NCBI RefSeq assembly: GCF_009905615.1
Contig: NZ_JAAAKW010000002.1
Span: forward strand, 248,001 to 312,000
Length of the DNA: 64,000 nucleotides
From: Pseudomonas sp. SLFW
GTDB taxonomy: Bacteria > Pseudomonadota > Gammaproteobacteria > Pseudomonadales > Pseudomonadaceae
Reading direction: 5' to 3'
Position numbers and translations under genes: made by a program
The notes under the pieces: model-generated
Told to the model about the DNA's origin: nothing
What the model saw: the letters and a program-made list of their open reading frames with translations, nothing else
Databases searched by the model: none
Part shown: positions 32,178-41,338 of the stretch, in pieces
Layout of the letters: each line of letters starts with the position of its first letter
Numbering within the stretch: the first letter of the stretch is position 1

Positions 32178-33766
32178 AGCATTCTTTCCAGCCCCACGGC
32201 GCTGCTGAACCACGCGTTCAGTCGGCGCCACCAGTCCCCGGGCTCCTTGTACAGCGTGTGTATTTTGCCGTTGTCCTCGGTGACCCAGACCACGCGATCA
32301 TTCTCCAATTTGGCCTGGTAGCTGATCGCAGGCGCCATACCTTGCAAGGCCAGTTCGCGCAGGTATTCGGTGAGTTCGGGACTGTCGACCAGCACGCCGA
32401 CCTCGGTATTCCACAGCACGGAACGGGGGTCGAAGTTGAACGAGCCGACGAAGATTTTCTGCCGGTCAAAAATCATCGCCTTACTGTGCAAGCTGGATTC
32501 GGAACCGCCTTTAAGGGTTTTGGTGCGCAGAAACCGGGGTCCGCTGCCTCGCGCATTGCTCGGGTCGCCAGGCTGACGGCGCAGTTCAAACAGCTTCACG
32601 CCGTGGGCCAGCAACGCCTTGCGATAGGGCGCGTAACCGCCGTGGACGGCGGGCACGTCCGTCGCCTCCAGCGAATTGGTCAGCAGATTTACCGACACGC
32701 CTTTGTCGGAAAGGCCCGTGAGGTATGTCAGACCTTCCGGCCCCGGCACGAAGTAGGCCGAGATCATCATCAGCTCCTGATGCACGTTCATCAGGTCGGG
32801 GCTCAGCTGCGTGGTCAGCAGCAAGTGGGGATCGGGATCGCCACGGGACAGCACCTTGGTCGGCGCGTCCCATAGAGCCTGGTTGTGCGCCCAGATCAGC
32901 TCGTTCAGCCAGGTCTTCAAACGCGGCTGATCTTTGTAGGCCATCAACCGTTCGTATAACGCTTTTTTCTCGACGTGAGCCTGCTCCAGCGACGCGTCCA
33001 GCCGCTTGCGCGCTTCGGCGAGGTCCTTGGTGTCGGGCGGCCAATAGATGAAATCGTCCACCGGCCTGCTCAGGGTGCTGTTCCAGTATTGATCGAAACT
33101 GTGGCTCAACTGTTCGGCCACAGGCCCGACGCTGAGCATGTCGATATCGGTGAAATTAAGGTTGGGTTCGGCGTCGAAATACTCGTCGCCGAGATTGCGC
33201 CCACCGACGATGGCGACGGCGCTGTCTGCCAGCCATAGCTTGTTGTGCATGCGCCGGTGCTGCTGGGACAGATTGAAGAGACGGCCGAGCGAGCGCGTGG
33301 CCCCGGTGCTGCGCCCCAGATTGAGCGGGTTGAACAGCCGAATCTGGATGTTCGGGTGGGCGGCGAGGGTGGCAATGACCTCGTCCAGCCCGTCGCTGGT
33401 GGTGTCGTCCAGCAAAATGCGCACGCGCACGCCTCGGTCGGCGGCTTTGAGCAATTCATCGATCAGCGCCCGGGTGCTGAGTCCGTCGTGGACGATGTAG
33501 TACTGCAAATCGAGGCTGGTCTTGGCGTTGCGAATCAACTCGGCGCGGGCCATGAAGGCCTCAGTGCTGTTGGGCAGCAGCCGGAAACCAGAGCGGCCGC
33601 CGTAGGGCGCCGCTTCCGCCAGGATCGAGCGCCCGAAAGGCGAGGCCGACGCGGGCAATGCCTGGCTCGGGCCGTCCTGCTGCGAGGACCTGCTCGCGCA
33701 GCCGCTGATGCCGAGGGCAAAGGCCAAAAGGAGGGGCAGTGCCCATGTTTTCGTCAACGGCATCAT
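32174..33766 (-). CDS. Phospholipase D-like lipoprotein
   Basis: A 530-residue secreted member of the PLD superfamily. The lipoprotein signal (LLLAFALGISGC, cysteine near 23) predicts membrane anchoring. Two HKD catalytic motifs are present: HNKLWLADSAVAIVGGRN near 175 and HSKAMIFDRQKIFVGSFN near 430, so the active site should be complete. Cardiolipin synthase-like and YmdC-like proteins share this plan. The exact substrate, phospholipid or other phosphodiester, is not determined. It overlaps the MFS gene tail to tail by 4 bp. Confidence 0.88.
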   Translation of the reverse strand: MMPLTKTWALPLLLAFALGISGCASRSSQQDGPSQALPASASPFGRSILAEAAPYGGRSGFRLLPNSTEAFMARAELIRNAKTSLDLQYYIVHDGLSTRALIDELLKAADRGVRVRILLDDTTSDGLDEVIATLAAHPNIQIRLFNPLNLGRSTGATRSLGRLFNLSQQHRRMHNKLWLADSAVAIVGGRNLGDEYFDAEPNLNFTDIDMLSVGPVAEQLSHSFDQYWNSTLSRPVDDFIYWPPDTKDLAEARKRLDASLEQAHVEKKALYERLMAYKDQPRLKTWLNELIWAHNQALWDAPTKVLSRGDPDPHLLLTTQLSPDLMNVHQELMMISAYFVPGPEGLTYLTGLSDKGVSVNLLTNSLEATDVPAVHGGYAPYRKALLAHGVKLFELRRQPGDPSNARGSGPRFLRTKTLKGGSESSLHSKAMIFDRQKIFVGSFNFDPRSVLWNTEVGVLVDSPELTEYLRELALQGMAPAISYQAKLENDRVVWVTEDNGKIHTLYKEPGDWWRRLNAWFSSAVGLERML

Positions 33767-33811
33767 CCGGAAGTCACGTCATGGCGATATGACCGCATTT
33801 TCCGCCAAAGG

Positions 33812-35245
33812 TTAAGTCACTGGCGTTTCCGCGTGAGCCATTAACCGGGCCGCCGTGGCCCCTACCTTGCGCACGGCGTCCTCGATCTGCGGCGTAGGCT
33901 TGGCGGCGAAGTTCATGCGCAGGCAGTTTCTGTACTTGCCCGAGGCCGAAAAAATATTGCCGACTGCGATCTGTACGCCTTGGCCCTCCAGTGCACGATT
34001 CAGTCGCAGGGAATCGAAGCCCTCAGGCATTTCGATCCACAGCATGAACCCGCCTTGTGGACGGCTGACCCGCGTGCCCTCCGGAAAATAGCGCGTGACC
34101 CAATCGGTCATCAGGTCACGGCTGCGCTGATATTGGCCGCGCATCCGGCGCATGTGGGGTTCGTAATGGCCGTTCTTCAGAAAGTCGGCAATTGCCAGCT
34201 GCGGCTGGGTCGCCGTAGAACCGGTGCTGATGTATTTCATGTGCAGCACACGGTCCAGATAGCGGCCCGGTGCAATCCAGCCAACCCGCAAACCCGGCGC
34301 CAGCGTCTTCGAAAACGAACTGCAAAGTAAGACGCGTCCGTCTTCGTCGAAGGATTTGATCGTGCGCGGGCGTGGGTACGTATACGCCAGATCGCCGTAC
34401 ACATCGTCTTCGATGATCGCCACGTCGAAACGCTGCGCGAGGGTGAGCAACGCCCGTTTGCGCTCTTCGGGCATGTTGTAGCCCATGGGGTTATTGCAGC
34501 TCGGGGTCAACTGTATGGCTTTGATCGGCCACTGTTCGAGCGCAAGTTCCAGCGCGTCCAGGCTGATGCCGGTGATGGGGTCGGTGGGGATTTCCAGCGC
34601 CTTCATGCCCAAGCCTTTGAGTGCCTGCATGGCACCGTGAAAGCTTGGGGAGTCCACGGCAACGATGTCGCCGGGCTGGCAGATCGAGCGAATGCTGACC
34701 GCCAGCGCTTCCTGTGCGCCGGTGGTGATCACCAGATCGTCAGGGCCGACGCGTGTGCCCGAATCCAGCAACAGGCGCGCCACCTGCTCACGCAGGCATT
34801 CGGTGCCATAGATATTGTCGTAATACAGCCCCGGCATGTCGTGGCGACGGCTGATTTTGCCAAGGGCTTGGGTGAGCGGGCGCAGCGTCGGGCTGGTGAT
34901 GTCCGGCATGCCGCGCGCCAATTGCACGATGTCCGGGCTTGGCGCGGCGCGCGCCAGTTCCAGCACTTGGTCCCATTGGGAAATATCCACAGGCCTTTGC
35001 GCCGGACGACCTACCGCGGGCAGGGCCGGAGTCTTACGGCCAGCGGGCACGAAATAACCGGATTTGGGACGGGGAGAGGCCAGGCCGTTGTCTTCCAGCA
35101 AGCGATACGCCTGTTGAACGGTGCTGAGACTGACGCCGTGTTCAAGGCTCAACGCCCGAACCGAAGGCAGGCGATCGCCCGGCCGGTAAAAGCCGTTCTC
35201 GATGCGTGTGCCGAGCAGTTCGGCAAGGTTGACGTAGAGGGTCAT
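33812..35245 (-). CDS. MocR/PdxR-type regulator with aminotransferase domain
   Basis: A 477-residue fusion of a GntR winged helix (about 1-75: ENGFYRPGDRLPSVRALSLE, VSLSTVQQAYRLLEDNGL) to a fold-type I aminotransferase domain. PLP contacts are visible: ITTGAQEALAVSIRS, the aspartate region AIIEDDVYGDLAY and the Schiff-base lysine in SFSKTLAPGLRVGW. Such proteins usually act as PLP- or aminoacyl-PLP-responsive regulators. The ATG at 35245 gives the proper start of the GntR domain. It is divergent from a DUF1127 gene, with repeated TCTGTAT motifs between them. Confidence 0.9.
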   Translation of the reverse strand: MTLYVNLAELLGTRIENGFYRPGDRLPSVRALSLEHGVSLSTVQQAYRLLEDNGLASPRPKSGYFVPAGRKTPALPAVGRPAQRPVDISQWDQVLELARAAPSPDIVQLARGMPDITSPTLRPLTQALGKISRRHDMPGLYYDNIYGTECLREQVARLLLDSGTRVGPDDLVITTGAQEALAVSIRSICQPGDIVAVDSPSFHGAMQALKGLGMKALEIPTDPITGISLDALELALEQWPIKAIQLTPSCNNPMGYNMPEERKRALLTLAQRFDVAIIEDDVYGDLAYTYPRPRTIKSFDEDGRVLLCSSFSKTLAPGLRVGWIAPGRYLDRVLHMKYISTGSTATQPQLAIADFLKNGHYEPHMRRMRGQYQRSRDLMTDWVTRYFPEGTRVSRPQGGFMLWIEMPEGFDSLRLNRALEGQGVQIAVGNIFSASGKYRNCLRMNFAAKPTPQIEDAVRKVGATAARLMAHAETPVT

Positions 35246-35278
35246 GGCGTACTCCCGCGCAGTTCCGTCGGTTGACCG

Positions 35279-35378
35279 ATACAGATGTAGCGAAAATACA
35301 GCATTCAGGCAGAGAAGTGACGTGTCTGTATGCAAAAAATTTGAAATCTTTGGATCTGTAATGGTTTTCCATACAGAC
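35279..35378. promoter_or_regulatory. Repeated TCTGTAT half-sites between the MocR and DUF1127 genes
   Basis: ATACAGAT at 35279-35286, GTCTGTATG at 35324-35332, TCTGTAAT near 35355 and CATACAGAC at 35370-35378. The second and fourth form a perfect 9-bp inverted repeat 37 bp apart. Multiple spaced repeats fit MocR operators, so autoregulation and control of the divergent gene are likely. Confidence 0.5.
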
Positions 35379-35420
35379 GCATCATGGACTCACTTGAAAC
35401 CCATGATGAGGTGTCTGGAA

Positions 35421-35654
35421 ATGAGCGGGATGAGCGATGTTCGGTTAACGCTGTATGCGCGGGAGCTGGTTCAGCAACAGGAAGCGACCGTGCGGGTGAA
35501 CGCGCCGAAAGGGCTGAGCCTGTTGGGTCTGTTTCAGCATCGTCGGCGTACACGGCAGGCATTGTTGGGGCTGACGGATGATCAGTTGCGTGATGTCGGC
35601 CTCACCTATGAGCAAGCAAGGCGTGAAGGGACGAAACCGTTTTGGAGGGGGTGA
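35421..35654 (+). CDS. DUF1127 small protein
   Basis: A 77-residue protein. The C-terminal half is the DUF1127 (YjiS-like) domain: arginine-rich helix RRRTRQALLGLTDDQLRDVG followed by LTYEQARREGTKPFW. The N-terminal part is charged and variable. DUF1127 proteins have been tied to RNA binding and phosphate/carbon responses in Rhizobiales; in pseudomonads the role is unclear. Start chosen at ATG 35421 (MSGMSDVRL), behind GAGG. Another ATG upstream is possible. Likely regulated by the divergent MocR protein. Confidence 0.82.
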   Translation: MSGMSDVRLTLYARELVQQQEATVRVNAPKGLSLLGLFQHRRRTRQALLGLTDDQLRDVGLTYEQARREGTKPFWRG

Positions 35655-35678
35655 AAAGTCAGGCACAGAACGCGGTTT

Positions 35679-35769
35679 CTGTAGGAGTGAGCTTGCTCGC
35701 GATAGGGTTCTTGCTGCCGAAGGTACTGTGATAGATACAGCCTTATCGCGAGCAAGCTCACTCCTACAG
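35679..35769. repeat. REP doublet, GTGAGCTTGCTCGCGAT type
   Basis: CTGTAGGAGTGAGCTTGCTC and GAGCAAGCTCACTCCTACAG, a perfect mirror over 20 bases. Between convergent DUF1127 and oxidase genes. Confidence 0.9.
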
Positions 35770-35783
35770 TATGGTACGAAGAT

Positions 35784-37073
35784 TCAGATCAGCTCCTTCA
35801 TCCGATGCCACAGCATCCCCAACGCCAACAATGGCGAACGCAAATGCTTCCCGCCCGGGAAAGTCATGTGCGGGACTTTTGCAAACAGATCAAATCCGCC
35901 GCTCTGCTGGCCACTGATGGCCTCGCCCAGCAACTTGCCCGCCAGGTGCGTGGCATTCACGCCGTGGCCTGAGTACGCCTGCGCGTAGTACACGTTCGAA
36001 TGCTCCTTGAGCCGCCCGATCTGCGGCAATCGATTGGCGCCGATGCCGATCATTCCGCCCCACTGAAAATCGACCTTCACGTCCTTGAGCTGCGGGAACA
36101 CCTTGAGCATCTTCGGCTGCATGTACGCCGCAATGTCCTGAGGGTCGCGACCGGAGTAGTGGCAGGCGCCACCGAACAACAGTCGGCGGTCTGCCGAAAG
36201 CCGGAAGTAATCCACTGCCACCCGCTGATCGCACATGGCTGTATTGCGGGGCAGCAATTGCCGAGCGAGTTCTTCGCCCAACGGCTCGGTGGCGATGATG
36301 TAGCTGCCTGCCGGGAGGACTTTGCCGCTCAGCGTTGGATCGAGGCCGTTCAGGTAGGCATTGCAACCCAGCACCAGCGTATTGGCGCGCACCACACCTT
36401 GGGCCGTGTGCACCTTCACTTGAGGGCCGTATTCCAGACGGGTCACCGCCGAGTGTTCGAACAATTGCACACCGAGAGACTGCGCCACACGTGCTTCTCC
36501 GAGCGCCAGATTCAGCGGATGAAGATGGCCCGACCCCATGTCGAGCAGGCCGCCCGCGTAGTTGCCAGAGTCGATCACGCTGCGAATGTCCTCGGGCTGG
36601 ATCAACTTGAGTTCGCGACGATAGCCCAAGCCTCGCAGTTCTTCGGCATCTTCAGCGAAACCTTCGAACTCCTTGGGCTTGTTGGCCAGGTCGCAGTAAC
36701 CCCACGTCAGGTCGCAGTCGATTTGATATTTCTCGACGCGCTCGCGGACGATCTCTACCGCCTCAAGGCCCATGAGTTTGAGCTGTCGCACGCCTTCGGC
36801 ACCGATCACATCGCGAAAGCGCTCGACGTGATGACCCACCCCGCGAATCAACTGGCCGCCGTTGCGTCCGCTCGCGCCCCACCCGATCTTGTGCGCTTCC
36901 AGCAGCGCCACGCTCATTCCCCGCTCGGCCAGTTCGATGGCTGTGTTCAGCCCCGAATACCCACCGCCGACCACGCATACATCGACAGACAGTTCGCCTG
37001 CGAGGGCCGGGTGGTCAGGCTGAGCGTGGCTGCTGGCGGCGTAATACGAAGCGGCATGGCGGGAAGCATTCAT
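35784..37073 (-). CDS. FAD-dependent amine oxidase, PuuB/PauB type
   Basis: A 429-residue DAO-family flavoprotein. The N-terminal FAD motif is VCVVGGGYSGLNTAIELAER (about residues 31-50), and a GASGRNGGQLIRG segment is typical of gamma-glutamylputrescine oxidase. The C-terminal part has WGGMIGIGANRLPQIGR and AYSGHGVNATHLAGKL. It probably oxidises gamma-glutamylated polyamines to aldehydes, which KauB-type dehydrogenases then consume. Equivalent to P. aeruginosa PA5309 (pauB4) by position, from memory. Polyamine specificity is inferred. Confidence 0.87.
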   Translation of the reverse strand: MNASRHAASYYAASSHAQPDHPALAGELSVDVCVVGGGYSGLNTAIELAERGMSVALLEAHKIGWGASGRNGGQLIRGVGHHVERFRDVIGAEGVRQLKLMGLEAVEIVRERVEKYQIDCDLTWGYCDLANKPKEFEGFAEDAEELRGLGYRRELKLIQPEDIRSVIDSGNYAGGLLDMGSGHLHPLNLALGEARVAQSLGVQLFEHSAVTRLEYGPQVKVHTAQGVVRANTLVLGCNAYLNGLDPTLSGKVLPAGSYIIATEPLGEELARQLLPRNTAMCDQRVAVDYFRLSADRRLLFGGACHYSGRDPQDIAAYMQPKMLKVFPQLKDVKVDFQWGGMIGIGANRLPQIGRLKEHSNVYYAQAYSGHGVNATHLAGKLLGEAISGQQSGGFDLFAKVPHMTFPGGKHLRSPLLALGMLWHRMKELI

Positions 37074-37181
37074 GCGGTCGGTCCCTGCGTGACTGTTTGG
37101 AAAATTTTACGGAGGGTAGCGGGGGTGGGCAGGCGGGGCAAGGTACTCGGGCGCTGAGCAAGAGCAACGCAGTGCATTAAC

Positions 37182-37272
37182 CTGTGGGAGCGAATTCATT
37201 CGCGAAAAATAGGCCGGACGATTGAGATGTGTTGTCTGCACCGGCGCCTCGCGAATAAATTCGCTCCTACAG
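37182..37272. repeat. REP doublet, GCGAATTCATT type
   Basis: CTGTGGGAGCGAATTCATTC and GCGAATAAATTCGCTCCTAC, ending ACAG. In the divergent gap between the oxidase and the YkgJ gene, so it lies in a promoter region, unlike most copies. Confidence 0.87.
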
Positions 37273-37343
37273 GTTGGTACATCGCTGTTGGTTTGCGATT
37301 CGCCTGGGGCACAATGTCGGCTTTCACAGGGGAATCTCACGCG

Positions 37344-37697
37344 ATGAGCTGCAACAGCCAGAAAATCCGCGATTTGCGGCGGCAGATTCCGTCGTTCGAA
37401 TGTGTACCTGGCTGTCACGATTGCTGCGGACCCGTGACCACCTCTTCCGAAGAGATGGCGCGTTTGCCGCGCAAGACCGCGGCGGAACAGGAGGCGGCGC
37501 TCAATGAGCTGAATTGCGTGCACCTGGGGCCGAACGGCTGCACGGTCTACGACGAACGCCCCCTGATCTGCCGTCTGTTCGGCACCACGGCGAGCTTGCC
37601 GTGCCCGAACGGGCGCCGTCCCGAGACCTTGATCCACCCGCGCGTCGAAAAGCAGGTGCACGATTTCATCGCCACAACGCGGCAGGTCCTGGTCTGA
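37344..37697 (+). CDS. YkgJ-family cysteine-cluster protein
   Basis: A 117-residue putative zinc- or iron-binding protein. It begins MSCNSQKIRDLRRQIPSFEC. The conserved cysteines are arranged as CVPGCHDCC near residue 20-28, then NCVHLGPNGCTVYDERPLIC and a later CP. This pattern defines the YkgJ/DUF153 cluster. Biochemical role unknown. The ATG at 37344 follows AGGGGAATC; the longer frame begins inside the REP doublet and was rejected. Convergent with lrp, 6 bp apart. Confidence 0.85.
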   Translation: MSCNSQKIRDLRRQIPSFECVPGCHDCCGPVTTSSEEMARLPRKTAAEQEAALNELNCVHLGPNGCTVYDERPLICRLFGTTASLPCPNGRRPETLIHPRVEKQVHDFIATTRQVLV

Positions 37698-37703
37698 TCG
37701 CCG

Positions 37704-38192
37704 TCATTCCGGGATCGGCAGATTCAAGCTCTCTTTCACCTCTTCCATCACGATGTAACTCTTCGATTCCCGCACGTGGGGCAGCTTGAGCAGGATGTCG
37801 CCCAGCAGCTTGCGGTAAGACGCCATCTCGGAAATGCGCGCCTTCACCAGATAGTCAAAATCCCCCGACACCAAGTGGCACTCCAGCACGTGGTGCAGTT
37901 TAAGGACCGCTCGGCGGAATTCCTCGAAAGTGTCGCCCGATTTGTAGTCCAGGCTGATCTCGACAAATACCAGCAGACTCGCCTTGAGGTTCTGCGGATT
38001 GAGGCGGGCGTTGTAGCCCATGATAATGCCTTCGCGCTCAAGCCTGCGGACTCGCTCCGTGCATGGCGTGGTGGACAGGCCCACGCGTTCTCCCAGTTCC
38101 GTAAACGAGATTCGGCCGTCGGCTTGCAGAATGCGCAGGATGTTGCGGTCGATTTTATCCAGCTCACGTTTTGACTGGTGTTGGGTGCGCAT
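37704..38192 (-). CDS. lrp: Lrp/AsnC-family regulator of D-alanine catabolism
   Basis: A 162-residue leucine-responsive-type regulator. The N-terminal helix-turn-helix reads LDKIDRNILRILQADGRISF and GLSTTPCTERVRRLEREGII. A C-terminal RAM ligand-binding domain follows (VFVEISLDYKSGDTFEEFRR, SGDFDYLVKARISEMASYRK). Divergent from dadA, whose homologues are controlled by Lrp/DadR in response to alanine. The start at 38192 has an AGAGGGGG ribosome site. Confidence 0.93.
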   Translation of the reverse strand: MRTQHQSKRELDKIDRNILRILQADGRISFTELGERVGLSTTPCTERVRRLEREGIIMGYNARLNPQNLKASLLVFVEISLDYKSGDTFEEFRRAVLKLHHVLECHLVSGDFDYLVKARISEMASYRKLLGDILLKLPHVRESKSYIVMEEVKESLNLPIPE

Positions 38193-38251
38193 TGAAACCC
38201 CCTCTGCGAATGGGTTGGTTGCCGAGAATTACCGCCGAATATAGGCATTTA

Positions 38252-38286
38252 TATAGTGAAAAGCACTGCTCATTGCTTTTTATACT
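38252..38286. promoter_or_regulatory. Candidate Lrp site and -10 box in the lrp-dadA gap
   Basis: AAAAGCA and TGCTTTT arms flank CTGCTCAT, inside a longer AT-rich imperfect palindrome. TATACT (38281-38286) is a good -10 for dadA, with no strong -35, as expected for an activator-dependent promoter. Confidence 0.45.
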
Positions 38287-38346
38287 GCGCACATCCTGGC
38301 TTGAAACTTCAAAACGTCAGCGGATATCCGCGATGAGGAAATCAAC

Positions 38347-39648
38347 ATGCGCGTTCTGGTCCTTGGAAGTGGCGTAATCGGTGTTACCAGTGCTTACTAC
38401 CTGGCCCGCGCGGGGTTTGAGGTGACGGTCGTCGATCGTCAACCCGCCGCCGCTCTGGAAACCAGTTTCGCCAACGCCGGGCAGGTCTCGCCGGGCTATG
38501 CATCGCCGTGGGCCGCACCGGGCGTTCCTCTCAAAGCGATGAAATGGTTGCTGCAACGCCACGCGCCGCTGGCCATCAAGGCTACGGGCGACATCGATCA
38601 GTACCTGTGGATGGCGCAAATGCTGCGCAACTGCACCCAAAGCCGTTATGCCGTGAACAAAGAGCGCATGGTGCGCCTGTCCGAATACAGCCGCGATTGC
38701 ATGGACGAGCTGCGGGCCGAGACCGGCATCGCCTATGAAGAGCGCACCTTGGGCACGACTCAGCTGTTCCGCACACAGGAACAACTGGACAACGCCGCCA
38801 AAGACATCGCCGTCCTCGAACAAGCCGGTGTGCCATACGAAGTGCTCGACCGCCAAGGCATCGCCCGCGTCGAACCCGCACTGGCAAGCGTCAGCAATAT
38901 TCTCTCCGGTGCCCTGCGGCTGCCAAACGACCAGACTGGCGACTGCCAGCTGTTCACGACACGTCTGGCCGAGATGTGTGTGAAGTTAGGCGTTGAATTC
39001 CGTTTCGGCCAGTCCATCGAGTCGATTGATTTTGCGGGCGACCGGATTAACGGCGTGCGCATCAACGGCAAACTCGAAACCGCTGATCGCTACGTGCTGG
39101 CACTGGGCAGCTACTCGCCGCAGTTGCTCAAGCCACTGGGCATCAAGGCCCCGGTGTACCCGCTCAAGGGCTACTCGCTGACGGTGCCGATCACCAACCC
39201 GGCGATGGCGCCGACGTCGACCATTCTCGACGAGACGTACAAGGTCGCGATCACCCGTTTCGACAACCGCATTCGTGTGGGTGGCATGGCGGAAATCGCC
39301 GGTTTTGACCTGTCGCTCAACCCGCGTCGGCGCGAAACGCTGGAGATGATCGTCAACGATCTCTATCCTCAGGGCGGCAATCTGAGCGAGGCCAGTTTCT
39401 GGACCGGTTTGCGTCCTGCCACGCCAGACGGCACCCCTATCGTCGGTGCCACGCCGTTCCGTAATTTGTTCCTCAATACCGGCCACGGAACATTGGGCTG
39501 GACCATGGCTTGCGGCTCCGGTCGTTTGCTGGCCGATCTGATCGCCCGCAAACAACCGCAGATCAGCGCCGAAGGCCTCGATATTTCCCGCTATGGAAGT
39601 TCCAAGGAGATCGCCAAACATGTCAGTACAGCGCCAGCTCACCAATGA
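38347..39648 (+). CDS. dadA: D-amino acid dehydrogenase small subunit
   Basis: A 433-residue membrane-associated FAD enzyme that oxidises D-alanine and other D-amino acids to the 2-imino/2-oxo acids, feeding electrons to the respiratory chain. FAD motif: [20 protein letters not shown]. Family features: [33 protein letters not shown] and [20 protein letters not shown]. The ribosome site is GAGGAA. It overlaps the RidA-family gene by 29 bp, and dadX lies downstream. Confidence 0.97.
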   Translation: MRVLVLGSGVIGVTSAYYLARAGFEVTVVDRQPAAALETSFANAGQVSPGYASPWAAPGVPLKAMKWLLQRHAPLAIKATGDIDQYLWMAQMLRNCTQSRYAVNKERMVRLSEYSRDCMDELRAETGIAYEERTLGTTQLFRTQEQLDNAAKDIAVLEQAGVPYEVLDRQGIARVEPALASVSNILSGALRLPNDQTGDCQLFTTRLAEMCVKLGVEFRFGQSIESIDFAGDRINGVRINGKLETADRYVLALGSYSPQLLKPLGIKAPVYPLKGYSLTVPITNPAMAPTSTILDETYKVAITRFDNRIRVGGMAEIAGFDLSLNPRRRETLEMIVNDLYPQGGNLSEASFWTGLRPATPDGTPIVGATPFRNLFLNTGHGTLGWTMACGSGRLLADLIARKQPQISAEGLDISRYGSSKEIAKHVSTAPAHQ

Positions 39649-39973
39649 ACGAATGAGCCAGATCGTCGTGCACAACGGCACCGCGTACCTCGCGGGGCAA
39701 GTGGGTAACGATCTGACTGCAGGGATCGAGCAGCAAACCCGCGAAGTGCTGGGCAACATCGAGCGCCTGCTGGATCTTGCGGGCACCGACAAGAGCCGCC
39801 TGTTGTCGGTGACGATTTACCTGAATGACATCGGCTCACAGTTCGCCACCATGAACGGCATCTGGGACACCTGGCTGCCAAAAGGGGTCGCGCCTGCCCG
39901 TGCCACCGTCGAAGCGAAGATGGCCGCGCCCAATGTGCTGATCGAGATGTCGGTGATCGCTGCACTGCCATAA
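39620..39973 (+). CDS. RidA-family protein of the dad operon
   Basis: A 117-residue YjgF-like protein, distinct from the ridA at 11.4 kb. It begins [20 protein letters not shown] and retains [40 protein letters not shown] and [20 protein letters not shown], with the conserved arginine in ARATV. It probably speeds hydrolysis of the imine released by DadA. Start chosen at ATG 39620, inside the dadA end. Tight overlap implies coupled translation. Confidence 0.92.
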   Translation: MSVQRQLTNERMSQIVVHNGTAYLAGQVGNDLTAGIEQQTREVLGNIERLLDLAGTDKSRLLSVTIYLNDIGSQFATMNGIWDTWLPKGVAPARATVEAKMAAPNVLIEMSVIAALP

Positions 39974-39995
39974 ATCGCCGCCGCTATACCGTCCT

Positions 39996-40083
39996 TGTAG
40001 GAGTGAGCTTGCTCGCGAATGCGTTGTATCTGTGCTGGATCATTGGCTGACACAACGCGATCGCGAGCAAGCTCACTCCTACA
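39996..40083. repeat. REP doublet, GTGAGCTTGCTCGCGAT type, inside the dad operon
   Basis: TGTAGGAGTGAGCTTGCTCG and GCGAGCAAGCTCACTCCTAC. It sits between two co-directional genes that are normally co-transcribed, so it could affect dadX mRNA level. Confidence 0.88.
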
Positions 40084-40115
40084 CGTCGAATACCTCCAGA
40101 CCTGAGCCCCACCCC

Positions 40116-41189
40116 ATGCGTCCAGCCCGCGCCCTCATCGATCTTCAAGCCCTTCGCCACAACTACCAACTGGCTCGTGAAACCACCGGCGCCAAGGCCC
40201 TCGCTGTGATCAAGGCTGACGCCTACGGTCATGGTGCGGTGCGCGTGGCGCAGGCGCTGGAAGCCGAAGCGGACGGTTTTGCCGTGGCCTGTATCGAAGA
40301 AGCGCTGGAGCTGCGTCAGGCCGGGATCGGTGCGCCGATTTTGCTGCTGGAAGGCTTTTTCGAAGCGGATGAACTGGCGCTGATCGTCGAGCATGATTTC
40401 TGGTGCGTGGTGCATTCGCTGTGGCAGTTGGAGGCCATTGAAAAGGCTGCGGTCGGCAAGCCGCTGAATATCTGGTTGAAAATGGACTCGGGCATGCACC
40501 GCGTCGGCATTCATCCGGCTGAATATCAGGCGGCCTATCAGCGTCTGCTGGCGACGAACACAGTCGGCAAGGTCGTGCTGATGACCCACTTTGCTCGCGC
40601 TGATGAGTTGGACAGCGTACGCACCGACGAACAGGTCGCGATATTCCAGTCGGGCCGCGCAGGGCTGGGGGCAGAACTGAGTCTGCGTAACTCGCCGGGT
40701 GTGATGGGTTGGCCGAGCGTGCCCAGCGACTGGGTGCGCCCGGGCATCATGCTGTACGGCGCGACCCCCTTCGATCAGCCGCAGTCGGTGGCCGATCGTC
40801 TGCAACCGGTCATGACCCTTGAGTCGAAAGTCATCTGCGTGCGCGAACTGCCTGCCGGTGAACCTGTGGGTTACGGCGGCGCGTTCGTCACTGACCGCAC
40901 TATGCGCATTGGCGTGGTCGCGATGGGTTATGCCGATGGTTATCCGCGCCAAGCGCCTACCGGTACGCCGGTTTTGATCGACGGCCATCGCAGCCAATTG
41001 CTGGGCCGTGTGTCGATGGACATGCTCTGTATCGACCTCACCCACGTGCCAGGTGCAGGTCTGGGAAGTCGCGTCGAGCTCTGGGGCAAAAACATCCTGG
41101 CAAGTGACGTCGCGGCCCATGCAGGCACCATTCCGTATCAGATTTTCTGCAACCTGAAACGCGTGCCAAGGCTCTATTCCGGGGGGTGA
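40116..41189 (+). CDS. dadX: Catabolic alanine racemase
   Basis: A 357-residue PLP enzyme that interconverts L- and D-alanine so DadA can degrade L-alanine. The PLP lysine is K33 in [10 protein letters not shown] and the catalytic tyrosine is Y253 in [27 protein letters not shown] is also present. The frame runs open through the REP doublet upstream, but the ATG at 40116 gives the known 357 residues. No strong ribosome site is obvious (CCCCACCCC before ATG), so translation may be weak or depend on coupling. Confidence 0.95.
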   Translation: MRPARALIDLQALRHNYQLARETTGAKALAVIKADAYGHGAVRVAQALEAEADGFAVACIEEALELRQAGIGAPILLLEGFFEADELALIVEHDFWCVVHSLWQLEAIEKAAVGKPLNIWLKMDSGMHRVGIHPAEYQAAYQRLLATNTVGKVVLMTHFARADELDSVRTDEQVAIFQSGRAGLGAELSLRNSPGVMGWPSVPSDWVRPGIMLYGATPFDQPQSVADRLQPVMTLESKVICVRELPAGEPVGYGGAFVTDRTMRIGVVAMGYADGYPRQAPTGTPVLIDGHRSQLLGRVSMDMLCIDLTHVPGAGLGSRVELWGKNILASDVAAHAGTIPYQIFCNLKRVPRLYSGG

Positions 41190-41338
41190 GCGCACCGCTC
41201 GCTGTATCCCGTTGCGGCCCCTCGTGGCCGCCAGTCTCTTTGCTAATCTGGCAATGGGCTCAAGTGTTGTAAATACTGAACGCTGTTGCCATCATGGCGA
41301 CCACTTGACCGTGCTTGATTAACAGGAGGACCCCCGCA

